Assembly (NCBI GenBank): GCA_002375995.1
Contig: DFNI01000026.1
Location: 79,227-139,595, forward strand
From: Acetothermia bacterium UBA3571
Lineage (GTDB): Bacteria; Bipolaricaulota; Bipolaricaulia; Bipolaricaulales; Bipolaricaulaceae
Length of the DNA stretch: 60,369 nucleotides
Reading direction: 5' to 3'
Shown one piece after another: positions 24,491 through 32,614 of the stretch (positions are counted from its first letter, which is position 1; each line of letters starts with the position of its first letter). A model generated the notes under the pieces. The model was not told the DNA's origin. It worked only from the letters and a program-made list of their open reading frames with translations, and did no database searches. The position numbers were made by a program, and so were the translations under genes.

Positions 24491-25678
24491 ATGCGCAGAC
24501 TGATGTTGGCAGTAGCGTTGTTGGTGTTGGGGGCTTTGGCCTTTGCGGCCGAGCCGGGGAAGATCCTCATTTGGGCCGACGACACCCGGGCCCCCGTGTT
24601 CGAGGCGCTCGGCAAGGCCTACACCGAGGCCACCGGGATCCCGGTGGAGGTGGTAGAGGTCGGGTTCAACGAGATCCGGGGCCAGTTCACTACCGCTGCC
24701 CCCGCCGGTGAGGGCCCGGACATCATTATTGGGGCCCACGACTGGGTGGGGGAGCTCGCGGCCAACGGGTTGCTAGCGGAGCTCGTTCTTCCGGAGGAAC
24801 TGAAGGCCAAGTTCGACGCTGTAGCGCTCCAGGCCTTTACCTACGGCGCCCTCTACGGCCTCCCCTACGCCCGGGAGGGTGTAGCTTTGGTGTACAACAA
24901 GGCGCTTCTGCCCGAGGTCCCGGCCACGTTCGAGGAGCTAATCGAGTTCGCCCGCCAGTTCACCGACCCCACGGTTCCCCAGTACGGGTTCGCGGTGCAG
25001 AACCCGGATCCGTACCACGAGTTCCCGTTCCTGTCGGCGTTCGGCGGCTACATCTTCGGCGTGGACGAGGAAGGCAAGCTCAACCCCTGTGATATCGGCC
25101 TCGACTCACCGGGCGCCATCGAGGGCGCCGAGTACCTGGACGCCCTCTTCGAGGAGGGGATTCTGGCCGCGGGCATGGGCTGGGACATCTGGACCGGCCT
25201 CTTCGCCGAGGGCAGGATTGCCGCGGTGATCACCGGCCCCTGGGCCATCGGGATCGCCAAGGGCGCGGGGATCGACGTGGGAGTTGCCCCCATCCCGCCC
25301 ATGAAGGGCCATACCCCTAAGCCCTTCGTGGGAGTGCAAGGGGTAATGGTGTCCGCCTTCTCCCCCAACCTCCCGCTGGTGGAGGACTTCCTCTACAACT
25401 ACTTCGCCACCAAGGAGGCCCAGCTCAAGATGTACGAGCGCGACCCGCGCATCCCGGCCTTCATCCCCGCTTACGAGGAGGTGGCCGACGATCCTATCTT
25501 GCGCGGGTTCGCCGAGTCCATCGCCAACGGTGTCCCCATGCCCAACATCCCCGAGATGGCCTCGGTGTGGGGCGCTTGGTCCGACGCCATGGCCGCCATC
25601 GGGAACCAGGAACTTGAGCCCGCTTCGGCCTTGAAGCAGGCTGCGGACGCCATCCGCGAGGTATTGGGCTGCAAGTGA
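24491..25678 (+). CDS. malE: Maltose/maltodextrin ABC importer, binding protein
   Basis: The 395-residue protein has a signal peptide (MRRLMLAVALLVLGALAFAA) without a lipobox cysteine and a MalE-type fold. Motifs are KILIWADDTRAPVFEAL at the mature start, GPDIIIGAHDWVGELAANG, YGLPYAREGVALVYNK, and ITGPWAIGIAKGAGIDVGV. These closely follow E. coli MalE order. GAAAGGAGG lies just upstream of the ATG. It sits between the glycogen-binding protein and malF-malG, with a terminator after it, as in the first importer. Maltodextrins from the GH57 enzyme are the likely ligand. Confidence 0.92.
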   Translation: MRRLMLAVALLVLGALAFAAEPGKILIWADDTRAPVFEALGKAYTEATGIPVEVVEVGFNEIRGQFTTAAPAGEGPDIIIGAHDWVGELAANGLLAELVLPEELKAKFDAVALQAFTYGALYGLPYAREGVALVYNKALLPEVPATFEELIEFARQFTDPTVPQYGFAVQNPDPYHEFPFLSAFGGYIFGVDEEGKLNPCDIGLDSPGAIEGAEYLDALFEEGILAAGMGWDIWTGLFAEGRIAAVITGPWAIGIAKGAGIDVGVAPIPPMKGHTPKPFVGVQGVMVSAFSPNLPLVEDFLYNYFATKEAQLKMYERDPRIPAFIPAYEEVADDPILRGFAESIANGVPMPNIPEMASVWGAWSDAMAAIGNQELEPASALKQAADAIREVLGCK

Positions 25679-25687
25679 GGGAACGCG

Positions 25688-25720
25688 GGGGCGGGGGTAC
25701 CCCCGCCCCTTTTCCTTTTT
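25688..25720 (+). terminator. Intrinsic terminator/attenuator between malE and malF
   Basis: GGGGCGGGG and CCCCGCCCC pair in a hairpin with a GTAC loop (25688-25709), followed by TTTTCCTTTTT. Same arrangement as at 14387-14417. Confidence 0.8.
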
Positions 25721-25750
25721 CCCCAAGGCGCTAGGCTCTCTCAGGAGCAC

Positions 25751-27304
25751 ATGAGGTTCGATGGTCTAGGGAAAACGCTTCTCAAGATCGCTTTCCTCAG
25801 CCTGCTTGGGGCAGGAGCGGTTTGGTGGGCGGCGCTCGCGGGAATGGTGGGAGATTGGAAGGTTATCCCCTTCCCCATCCTCGGCGCTGCCGGCATCGCG
25901 TATCTGTTACTCTCTCCCCGGGCTTACCCTTTGCGGTATCTCGCGCCGGGGCTCTTCTTCCTCGTGGTGATGGTACTCGTGCCCGTGGTCTACAACGTTT
26001 ACATCTCGTTCACCAACTACTCCACCGGCCATATCCTGAGCAAGGAACAGGCGATCGAGGTACTTACCTCCAAGGAAATCCCCTCCTCACCGCCGGTGCG
26101 TTACCCCTTCGTCGCCTACGGCACCCCGGATTATCTGCACGTGATCGTCCTCTCCACACCCGAGGGCACCCTCTTCGTCACCCCGAGGGGCGAATTGGCA
26201 GCGCCTGAAGCCTACGAAATCATCGATGCTGACGGAGATGGAATCCCAGAGGAGGTGGACGGATACCGGTCTCTGGACACCCGTACATTCCTGCGGGCCC
26301 ACTACGCCGCGGTGCAACGGATCCGGGTGCCGTGGAAGGAGGGGTGGCTTCGCCTCGCTACCCTACGGGAGTTCGGTTACTTCATCCCCAGGTACCGTTA
26401 CGATCCCGCCCGCGATGCGCTAGTGGATCAGCGCACGGGAAAGGTCTACTACGCGGGGCCGGATCGGTTCGTGGCGGAGGACGGGGAGGCGCTGGATCCG
26501 GGATGGGTGCGGTGGGTGGGGCTTGCCAACTACCTCCGTTTCATCCGGGAGCCCCGGTTCCACCGGGCTTTTGGGCGGGTGTTCGCTTGGAACATCGTTT
26601 GGGCTGTGCTCAGTGTGGTCTTGAGCTTTGCCTTGGGGTTGGCCCTGGCCATTCTCTTGAACGACCGCCACCTCCGTTTCCGCAGGCTGTACCGGTCTCT
26701 CCTTATCGTCCCCTACGCCATACCCGCGTTCATCTCGGTCCTCATCTGGAAAGGTTTTTTCAACACAAACGTGGGACTCTTCAACCAGGTATTACAGAGC
26801 TGGTTGGGTTCCTCTCTGCGAGTTCCATGGCTGGACGATCCTTTCTGGGCCAGATTTTCATTGATTTTTACCAATATCTGGCTCACCTACCCCTACATGA
26901 TGTTGGTGTCGCTGGGAGCGCTACAGGCGATCCCAGGGGAGCTCTACGAAGCCGCGGCCATCGATGGAGCCGGGCCGTGGCAACGGTTTACTAGGATCAC
27001 TTTCCCCCTCCTCATGGTGTCCATCGCACCCCTCCTCATCGGCTCCTTCTCGTTCAACTTCAACAACTTCACCATCATTTGGCTCATGACCCAAGGTGGT
27101 CCGGTGGTGGAGATCGGCTCCCAGGCCGGAGCCACGGATATCCTCCTTTCCTACGCTTATAAGCTCGCGTTCTACGGGGCCCGGGGGAACGAGTACTCCA
27201 TGGCCGCGGTCTTCGGGGTTATTGTGTTCGCCATCGTGGCCGTGATTTCAGGGATAAGCTTCACCCATACCAAGGCCCTGGAGGAGGTATCCCGTGGGCT
27301 TTAG
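25751..27304 (+). CDS. malF: Maltodextrin ABC importer permease MalF
   Basis: The 517-residue protein has the MalF layout. Two or three N-terminal helices are followed by a large periplasmic insert (about residues 105-255, equivalent to the MalF P2 domain), then the conserved permease core with EAA loop ELYEAAAIDGAGPWQRF and FNFNNFTIIWLMTQGGP. The P2-type insert distinguishes it from the smaller first importer. AGGAG lies 7 nt before the ATG. It overlaps malG by 11 bp. The P2 region contains DADGDGIPEE, a calcium-loop-like sequence. Confidence 0.92.
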   Translation: MRFDGLGKTLLKIAFLSLLGAGAVWWAALAGMVGDWKVIPFPILGAAGIAYLLLSPRAYPLRYLAPGLFFLVVMVLVPVVYNVYISFTNYSTGHILSKEQAIEVLTSKEIPSSPPVRYPFVAYGTPDYLHVIVLSTPEGTLFVTPRGELAAPEAYEIIDADGDGIPEEVDGYRSLDTRTFLRAHYAAVQRIRVPWKEGWLRLATLREFGYFIPRYRYDPARDALVDQRTGKVYYAGPDRFVAEDGEALDPGWVRWVGLANYLRFIREPRFHRAFGRVFAWNIVWAVLSVVLSFALGLALAILLNDRHLRFRRLYRSLLIVPYAIPAFISVLIWKGFFNTNVGLFNQVLQSWLGSSLRVPWLDDPFWARFSLIFTNIWLTYPYMMLVSLGALQAIPGELYEAAAIDGAGPWQRFTRITFPLLMVSIAPLLIGSFSFNFNNFTIIWLMTQGGPVVEIGSQAGATDILLSYAYKLAFYGARGNEYSMAAVFGVIVFAIVAVISGISFTHTKALEEVSRGL

Positions 27305-28151
27305 GCGAAGCCCAGGATGGTGGGCACGCAGGTTCCTGCGGAACTTCCTCGCGTGGATAGCAATTGCCTTCGCGCTGTTTCCGGCGCTTTATGTCTTCGG
27401 TACGTCCTTCAACCCTGTTAACAATTTGGCCACCACCAGGATCATCCCCCGAACCCCATCGGTGGCCAATTACCTCCGCATCTTCGAGCGGGGCCTGGGC
27501 ACGTGGCTCCTCAACACGGTCAAGGTGGCGGGGGTTGCCTCCGCGGTGAGCGTGGCTTTCTGCGCCCTAGGGGCTTATGCCTTCTCGCGCTTCCGCTTTC
27601 GAGGCCGGCGGGCGGGACTTCTGGCATTGATGCTGGTGCAAACCTTCCCCCAGACCCTGGCGCTGGTGGCCATATTCCTCATCCTCTTTAACATCGGCCG
27701 CTACGCCCCCTGGATTGGGCTCAACACCCACTGGGGCTTGGTCCTTGTCTACTTGGGGGGATCCATCGGGTTCAATACCTGGCTCATGAAAGGATTCTTC
27801 GATTCGATCCCCCGGTCCCTGGAGGAGTCGGCCCTGGTGGACGGTGCCACCCACTTCCAAGCCTTCCGCTGGGTGATCCTTCCGTTGGCGCGCCCCATCC
27901 TGGCGGTGATCTTCGTGATCCAATTCATCTACCTTTACTCGGAGTACCTCATCGCCAACGTGATCCTGAAAGGCCGCGAGATGTACACCCTCTCAGTGGG
28001 CCTTTACAACCTGATCGCCCAGCACTACTCCGATCGCTGGGGGGAGTTCGCCGCGGGGGCGGTAATTGGGGCGGCGATGATCCTCATCATTTTCTACGCG
28101 CTTCAATCCCAGATCATCTCCGGGCTCACCCGCGGCGCCGTGAAGGAATAG
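27294..28151 (+). CDS. malG: Maltodextrin ABC importer permease MalG
   Basis: The 285-residue protein has six helices, the EAA loop SLEESALVDGATHFQAFRW, and MalG-like FALFPALYVFGTSFNP and YLIANVILKGREMYTLSVGL segments. The GTG start at 27294 has GGAGGTAT upstream and overlaps malF. It closes the carbohydrate locus. No malK/msmX ATPase follows, so this importer must borrow an ATPase encoded elsewhere. Confidence 0.92.
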   Translation: MGFRRSPGWWARRFLRNFLAWIAIAFALFPALYVFGTSFNPVNNLATTRIIPRTPSVANYLRIFERGLGTWLLNTVKVAGVASAVSVAFCALGAYAFSRFRFRGRRAGLLALMLVQTFPQTLALVAIFLILFNIGRYAPWIGLNTHWGLVLVYLGGSIGFNTWLMKGFFDSIPRSLEESALVDGATHFQAFRWVILPLARPILAVIFVIQFIYLYSEYLIANVILKGREMYTLSVGLYNLIAQHYSDRWGEFAAGAVIGAAMILIIFYALQSQIISGLTRGAVKE

Positions 28152-28288
28152 CCCGCTGAGGACAAAAAGGGCCTCGAAAAGTGTTCACCTAGAGCTGGTT
28201 GTTTTTGGGAAGAAAACATGTCTTGAGACCTTTTTAGCCCTTGATTCGAGCCCGAAGCTATAGTCGCCGGAATGCGAGTTCCAGGAAA

Positions 28289-30922
28289 CTATTTCTTCGC
28301 CAAGGATGCCCGGGCTTCGTCGAGAGCTTTTGCGATGGCGTCGGGGAGCTTTTCGGCATAGGGGCCACCGCCCTGGGCGAAGTTGGGTCGGCCGCCTCCC
28401 TTTCCGCCCACTGCCTCCGCCGCGGCCCGCACCAGGTCCCCGGCCGAAAGCGGCGCGTCCACCACCTTGGCGATGAGCACCGCCCGGCCGTCCTTCTCCG
28501 TCCCCAGGATCACCGCACACCTCCCGAGCCGCTCCGCCAAGGTGTCCACGAGCTTTTTCGCCCGCTCCGGACCTCCCTCCACCACCGCCCCCAGGAGCTT
28601 GACCCCGTTTATCTCCTCGGCCTTCGCCAGGAGGGAATCGGCCAGCGACAGGGCCCGCTCCTCCTCCAGGCGCTTGAGCTCCGCCCTGAGCTCCCTGATC
28701 TCCGCCAGCTTCCGCTCCAGGGCGGGGACGAGCTCCTGCTCGGGGGCCTCCAGGAGCTCCGCGGCCCGCTTCAGCTCCCGGCGCAGTGCTGCGAAGTGGT
28801 CCCTCGCCTTGAGGCCCACCAGCGCCCGGATCCTCCGGGTGCCGGCGGCTACACCCTCCTCGGAAAGGATCACGAAGAGCCCGATCTCCCCGGTGCGGCG
28901 CACGTGGCACCCACCACAGAGCTCCACCGATACCCCGGGGACCTCCACCACACGGACCTTTTCCTTCCCTCGGTATTCTTCCTCGAAGTGGGCGATGGCC
29001 CCGTAACGCTTGGCCTCCTCCAGCGTCATCAGGTGGAACTTCAGCTCGATATCTCTGACCACGGCTTCGTTGACAGTGCGTTCCACCTCATCGAGTTCGT
29101 CCGCGCTCAGGGGAGCGAAGTGGGTGAAGTCGAACCGGAACTCCTCCGGCCCCACCCAGGAGCCGGCTTGGATCACGTGCTCCCCCAGATGCTTCCTCAA
29201 TGCGGCGTGTAAAAGGTGGGTGGCGGTATGGGCCCGCTCGATGGCCCGGCGGCGGGCCTCGTCCACCACAAGGCGGCAGCGGTCTCCAGTCCGGAACTCC
29301 CCGGAAACAACCTTCACATCGTGGAGGAACGTCCCGTCCACCTTCTGGACATCCACCACCTCGGCCTTGCCCGGGCGGGAGAGGTTCTCGATCCAACCGG
29401 TATCGGCGATCTCGCCCCCGGCTTCGGCGTAGAACGGGGTCTCGGGGAAGATGAACCTAAGGGTTCCGTGACGCGTGACGGGTGACGCGTCACGAGCTTC
29501 AGGAAGGGATTCGCCGGCTTCGTCGAGGATGGCGGAGAGTGGGGTCTCCAACGCGAGTTCGGTGTGGCCCCGGAAGTCGGTGGGCTCCAGGGCGCTCGGG
29601 TCCTTCACCGCGAACTTGGCCTCATAGGTCGCGAGCTTTCGGGAACGAGCCCGCTGTTCCTCCATCTTGCGCTCAAACCCTTCCCGGTCCACCGTGATCC
29701 CCCGCTCCCGGGCGATCTCCTCGGTGAGCTCCACCGGGAAACCGTAGGTATCGTAAAGTTCGAACGCCACTTCCCCGGGGAGTACCTCCCCCTCTTTGAG
29801 CTGGGAGAGGGCCTCCTCGAGCAACGCCTCGCCGGCCCGGAGGGTCCTCCGGAAGGCCTTCTCCTCCTGGGAGAGGACCTCCTCCACCAGGCGGCGCCGC
29901 TCCACGATCTCGGGATAGATATCGCCCAACGTGGCCACCACCGGCTCCACCAACCGCACCAGGATTCCCTCGGGAAGTTCCAGCCGGTCCGCGGCCCGTA
30001 CCGCCCGCCGTAAAACCCGTCTCAGCACGTACCCCTGCTTCTCGTTCCCCGGGAGCACCCCGTCGGCAATGAGGAAGACCAACGCCCGAACGTGGTCTGC
30101 GATCAAGTTCCGAAGGCTTTCGTAACGCGTCACGCGTAACGCGTCACGCGTCACCGAAGCTTCGATTTCCTCGCAGATGGGACGGAAGAGATCGGTCTCG
30201 AAATCGGACATCACTCCCTCGAGTACGGCGGTGGTGCGCTCGAGGCCCATCCCGGTGTCTATGTTCTTGCGGGAAAGCTCCCGGAGGGTCCCGTCGGGTT
30301 GGGCATCGTATTGGGTGAATACCAGGTTCCAGATCTCGGAGAACCGCTGACAATCACACGCGGGCCCGGCACAATCGGGGCCACAGGCGTACTCCTCGCC
30401 CCAATCCCAGAAGATCTCGGTGTCGGGGCCACATGGCCCCTGCCCTCCCACCGGCCCCCACCAGTTGTGTTCCTTGGAGAGCCTCACGATCTTCTCGGGC
30501 GGGATGCCGATGACGTCTCGCCAAATGGCGTAGGCCTCGTCGTCTTCCTCATAGACCGAAACCCAGAGCCGCTCCTTGGGAAGGGAGAGGACCTGGGTAA
30601 GGAATTCCCACGCGTACTTTATCGCTCCTTCCTTGAAATAGTCCCCGAAGGAGAAGTTCCCCAGCATCTCGAAGAAGGTGTGGTGGTAAGCGGTAGTTCC
30701 CACCCGTTCGATGTCGGTGGTGCGGAAACACTTCTGGCAGGTGGCCACCCGGGGGTACTTCGGGGGGACCTTTCCCCAGAAGATATCCTTGAACTGCACC
30801 ATCCCGGCGGAGGTGAAAAGGAGGGTAGGGTCATCGGGGACAAGGGAAGAGGACGGAAGGATCACATGCCCCTTGGACTCGAAGAATTCTAAGTATGACC
30901 GCCGAAGCTCTCGGGAATCCAT
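28289..30922 (-). CDS. alaS: Alanyl-tRNA synthetase with two in-frame repeat insertions
   Basis: The 877-residue enzyme has the full AlaRS order: class II core (MDSRELRRSYLEFFESKGH, GMVQFKD, TTDIERVGTTAYHHTFFEMLGNFSFGDYFKEG), tRNA-recognition helices (NEKQGYVLRRVLRRAV), editing domain (HTATHLLHAAL, CGGCHVRRTGEIG) and C-terminal DHHA1 (GGKGGGRPNFAQGGG). Two heptanucleotide repeats lie in frame at about residues 256-268, before LIADHVRAL, and 476-486, before the TPFYAEAGGEI block; both are at variable spots between conserved blocks. No SD precedes the ATG; TAAAAT lies 10 nt upstream, so the mRNA may be leaderless. Confidence 0.95.
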   Translation of the reverse strand: MDSRELRRSYLEFFESKGHVILPSSSLVPDDPTLLFTSAGMVQFKDIFWGKVPPKYPRVATCQKCFRTTDIERVGTTAYHHTFFEMLGNFSFGDYFKEGAIKYAWEFLTQVLSLPKERLWVSVYEEDDEAYAIWRDVIGIPPEKIVRLSKEHNWWGPVGGQGPCGPDTEIFWDWGEEYACGPDCAGPACDCQRFSEIWNLVFTQYDAQPDGTLRELSRKNIDTGMGLERTTAVLEGVMSDFETDLFRPICEEIEASVTRDALRVTRYESLRNLIADHVRALVFLIADGVLPGNEKQGYVLRRVLRRAVRAADRLELPEGILVRLVEPVVATLGDIYPEIVERRRLVEEVLSQEEKAFRRTLRAGEALLEEALSQLKEGEVLPGEVAFELYDTYGFPVELTEEIARERGITVDREGFERKMEEQRARSRKLATYEAKFAVKDPSALEPTDFRGHTELALETPLSAILDEAGESLPEARDASPVTRHGTLRFIFPETPFYAEAGGEIADTGWIENLSRPGKAEVVDVQKVDGTFLHDVKVVSGEFRTGDRCRLVVDEARRRAIERAHTATHLLHAALRKHLGEHVIQAGSWVGPEEFRFDFTHFAPLSADELDEVERTVNEAVVRDIELKFHLMTLEEAKRYGAIAHFEEEYRGKEKVRVVEVPGVSVELCGGCHVRRTGEIGLFVILSEEGVAAGTRRIRALVGLKARDHFAALRRELKRAAELLEAPEQELVPALERKLAEIRELRAELKRLEEERALSLADSLLAKAEEINGVKLLGAVVEGGPERAKKLVDTLAERLGRCAVILGTEKDGRAVLIAKVVDAPLSAGDLVRAAAEAVGGKGGGRPNFAQGGGPYAEKLPDAIAKALDEARASLAKK
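29467..29496 (-). repeat. In-frame heptanucleotide repeat in alaS, site 1
   Basis: Read in the alaS direction, units GTGACGC, GTCACCC, GTCACGC and GTCACGG follow one another and encode DASPVTRH. It lies in the linker before the conserved PFYAEAGG block. Confidence 0.85.
30121..30155 (+). repeat. In-frame heptanucleotide repeat in alaS, site 2 (opposite orientation)
   Basis: On the plus strand, five units read GTAACGC, GTCACGC, GTAACGC, GTCACGC and GTCACCG. In the alaS frame, on the other strand, it encodes VTRDALRVTRY, nearly the same peptide as the other sites. Confidence 0.85.
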
Positions 30923-31101
30923 AATCGAGAAGATTTTAGCGGAAGCTTCTCTCTGATGCAGCCGGGCCTATGGCCGAAGGGGATCGGCGCGTGCCCAAGT
31001 CGGACCTTTTCGCGAAGGTCTGTGGCAGCACTTGGGTTGGTGCGGTTTCTAGAAAATTGCAAAGCGAGCAACGATGTTTTTACATTGGTTTATTGTCCAC
31101 C

Positions 31102-31758
31102 TTAGCTTTGCTCGGTGCCCCAATGGCGGTAAAGGATCACCCGTGAGGCGATGTAAAAGAGCGCCATCAGGCTGAACAGCCCCAGGGCCAGCGGGGGCCA
31201 GGCGAACGCCAGTCCACTGCCCAAGGCGAACCCCGAACTCACCACGAGAAACGCGATCCGCCGGTAGCGCACCAGTCCGGGGCTGATATCCCGGCTGACG
31301 AGACGGTGCCGCCAGGTGGCGTACCACCAGATACCGCTCAGGGAGAGAGACACGACCAGCATGTTGCCGCCGTACAAGACCACAGCGATCCGGGACGAGA
31401 TGCGTTGGCCTAATACCGCGGTGGAGAAGGGGACCAACGCGACGAACATCAGGAACAGGATGTTTAGCCACAGCAAGATCTCATCAGAGCGCCTTATATA
31501 ACGGAACACGGAGTGGTGGAGGGCCCAGAAGATGGCCAATACCAAAAAGCCCATGAGATAGGCGTAAAACTTGGGCCACATGGTCACCAGCTCCCGGAAC
31601 AGGTCCTCCTGGAAGCCGGAGGGAATAAGCTCTAATACCAGCAGGGTGACGGCAATAGCGAACACTCCATCGACCAGCGTTTGTATGTGCCCAGTACCGG
31701 GATCCTGGGTCAAGTTCACGCCTCCTTCCCCGGTGATTTTAAGCCCCGCTGGCTCCAT
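31102..31758 (-). CDS. TMEM175-family (DUF1211) potassium-channel-like membrane protein
   Basis: The protein has about six predicted helices, and its first carries LVDGVFAIAVTLLVLEL, the bacterial form of the TMEM175 filter-helix signature. Other family marks are FYAYLMGFLVLAIFWALHHSVFRYI and LNILFLMFVALVPFSTAVLG. Bacterial members form tetrameric K+-leak channels. I chose the ATG at 31758 (218 residues), with AGGAG 6 nt upstream; a TTG at 31713 with AAGGAGG 7 nt upstream (203 residues) is almost as good. It is a single-gene unit between alaS and the kelch gene. Confidence 0.8.
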   Translation of the reverse strand: MEPAGLKITGEGGVNLTQDPGTGHIQTLVDGVFAIAVTLLVLELIPSGFQEDLFRELVTMWPKFYAYLMGFLVLAIFWALHHSVFRYIRRSDEILLWLNILFLMFVALVPFSTAVLGQRISSRIAVVLYGGNMLVVSLSLSGIWWYATWRHRLVSRDISPGLVRYRRIAFLVVSSGFALGSGLAFAWPPLALGLFSLMALFYIASRVILYRHWGTEQS

Positions 31759-31829
31759 TTTAGCTCCTAGCGGCAATTCGGCCCGCAAGACCTCCTGCAC
31801 TGGTTTTTGGGGAAGCTTCGATTTTGTCC

Positions 31830-31845
31830 AGCTCCGGCCGGAGCT
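31830..31845. promoter_or_regulatory. 16-bp perfect palindrome abutting the kelch-gene promoter
   Basis: AGCTCCGGCCGGAGCT is self-complementary over all 16 bp, and its last base is the first T of the TTGACA -35 box. The position is that of an operator or activator site. Confidence 0.45.
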
Positions 31846-31873
31846 TGACAGTCGGGAGCAGGGGTGCTAGGGT
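31845..31873 (+). promoter_or_regulatory. Promoter of the kelch-protein gene
   Basis: A perfect TTGACA (31845-31850), 17 nt, then TAGGGT (31868-31873) with TG one base upstream as an extended -10. The transcript would start near 31880, giving a short leader. Confidence 0.55.
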
Positions 31874-31897
31874 GGGAGGGCGGTTTTTCCCGATTAT

Positions 31898-32614
31898 ATG
31901 ACGGAGGTGAGGGTTCGGATTTTACTGGCAGTGGCCGTGACGGTGTTATTGGGGGCAGTGGCGCCCGCCGAATCCTGGAATCAGATCCCCGCTCCGGATA
32001 GCCCGGCCGCTAAGTACAGCCACTCGATGGTGACCCTTGACGACGGACGTGTCCCCGTGTTTGGCGGCGAGGACTATCGGGGGGACCTGCAAAACTCCAC
32101 CTGCGGTTTCCGTGCCGAAGTGCAGGCATGGGAGCCTTCGTCCACAACGAACTCGCCGCCGGCGCGGCTGTGGGCTACTTTAACTCAGATCTCAGACCAC
32201 GAGGTGGCCCTCTTCGGCGGGATGGGAGAAGCGGGGGAGGTACTCGATGACCTGTACATCCTTGATCTCGACACCAACGAGTGGCATGAGGTGAAAGTCA
32301 CCACTCCCCCACCGGCTCGGAAGCTCCACGCGGCTTTCTACCACAATGGAACTTTGTACGTAGCGGGTGGGGTGGGACGGGATGGAAGGCCTCGGCGGGA
32401 CCTGTGGGGCTACGAGTTCGAGTCCGGGACCTGGACCCAGGGGCCAGATGCTCCGGAAGAGTTCTGGAGGGCCTACGCCACCGTGTACTGCGGGCCACCT
32501 TGCCCGGCTTACAACCTGATGAAGGGAGAATGGCGCAGGCTCAAGACCCAGGGTGACGAGCCTCGCCCAAGCACCTGGCCGCGTTCGCCAAGGAGGACGG
32601 CCTGGTCCATATGA
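31898..32614 (+). CDS. Secreted kelch-repeat protein, N-terminal part (frameshifted gene)
   Basis: A signal peptide (ILLAVAVTVLLGAVAPAES) is followed by kelch-like blades: YSHSMVTLDDGRVPVFGGE, EVALFGGMGE..DDLYILDLDTNEW, KLHAAFYHNGTLYVAGGVG and RRDLWGYEFESGTW. The frame is good to about codon 220, then reads RPSTWPRSPRRTAWSI to a stop. The -1 frame from about 32560 gives PKHLAAFAKEDGLVHMIGG, the expected next blade, which runs into the following open frame. So one gene has been split by a frameshift or a sequencing error. Function is unknown; kelch propellers bind proteins or sugars. Confidence 0.7.
   Translation: MTEVRVRILLAVAVTVLLGAVAPAESWNQIPAPDSPAAKYSHSMVTLDDGRVPVFGGEDYRGDLQNSTCGFRAEVQAWEPSSTTNSPPARLWATLTQISDHEVALFGGMGEAGEVLDDLYILDLDTNEWHEVKVTTPPPARKLHAAFYHNGTLYVAGGVGRDGRPRRDLWGYEFESGTWTQGPDAPEEFWRAYATVYCGPPCPAYNLMKGEWRRLKTQGDEPRPSTWPRSPRRTAWSI

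Noticed and set aside
22822..24615. Long minus-strand open frame (about 600 codons) opposite the glycogen-binding protein gene
   Set aside because: It is a shadow of biased high-GC codon use: Val/Gly/His-rich low-complexity sequence, no SD, no recognisable domain, while the plus strand has clear CBM modules.
28152..28288. Imperfect inverted repeats between malG and alaS as a bidirectional terminator
   Set aside because: Arms such as AAAAAGGGCCTC and GAGACCTTTTT pair only with gaps and lie about 50 nt apart; not convincing.
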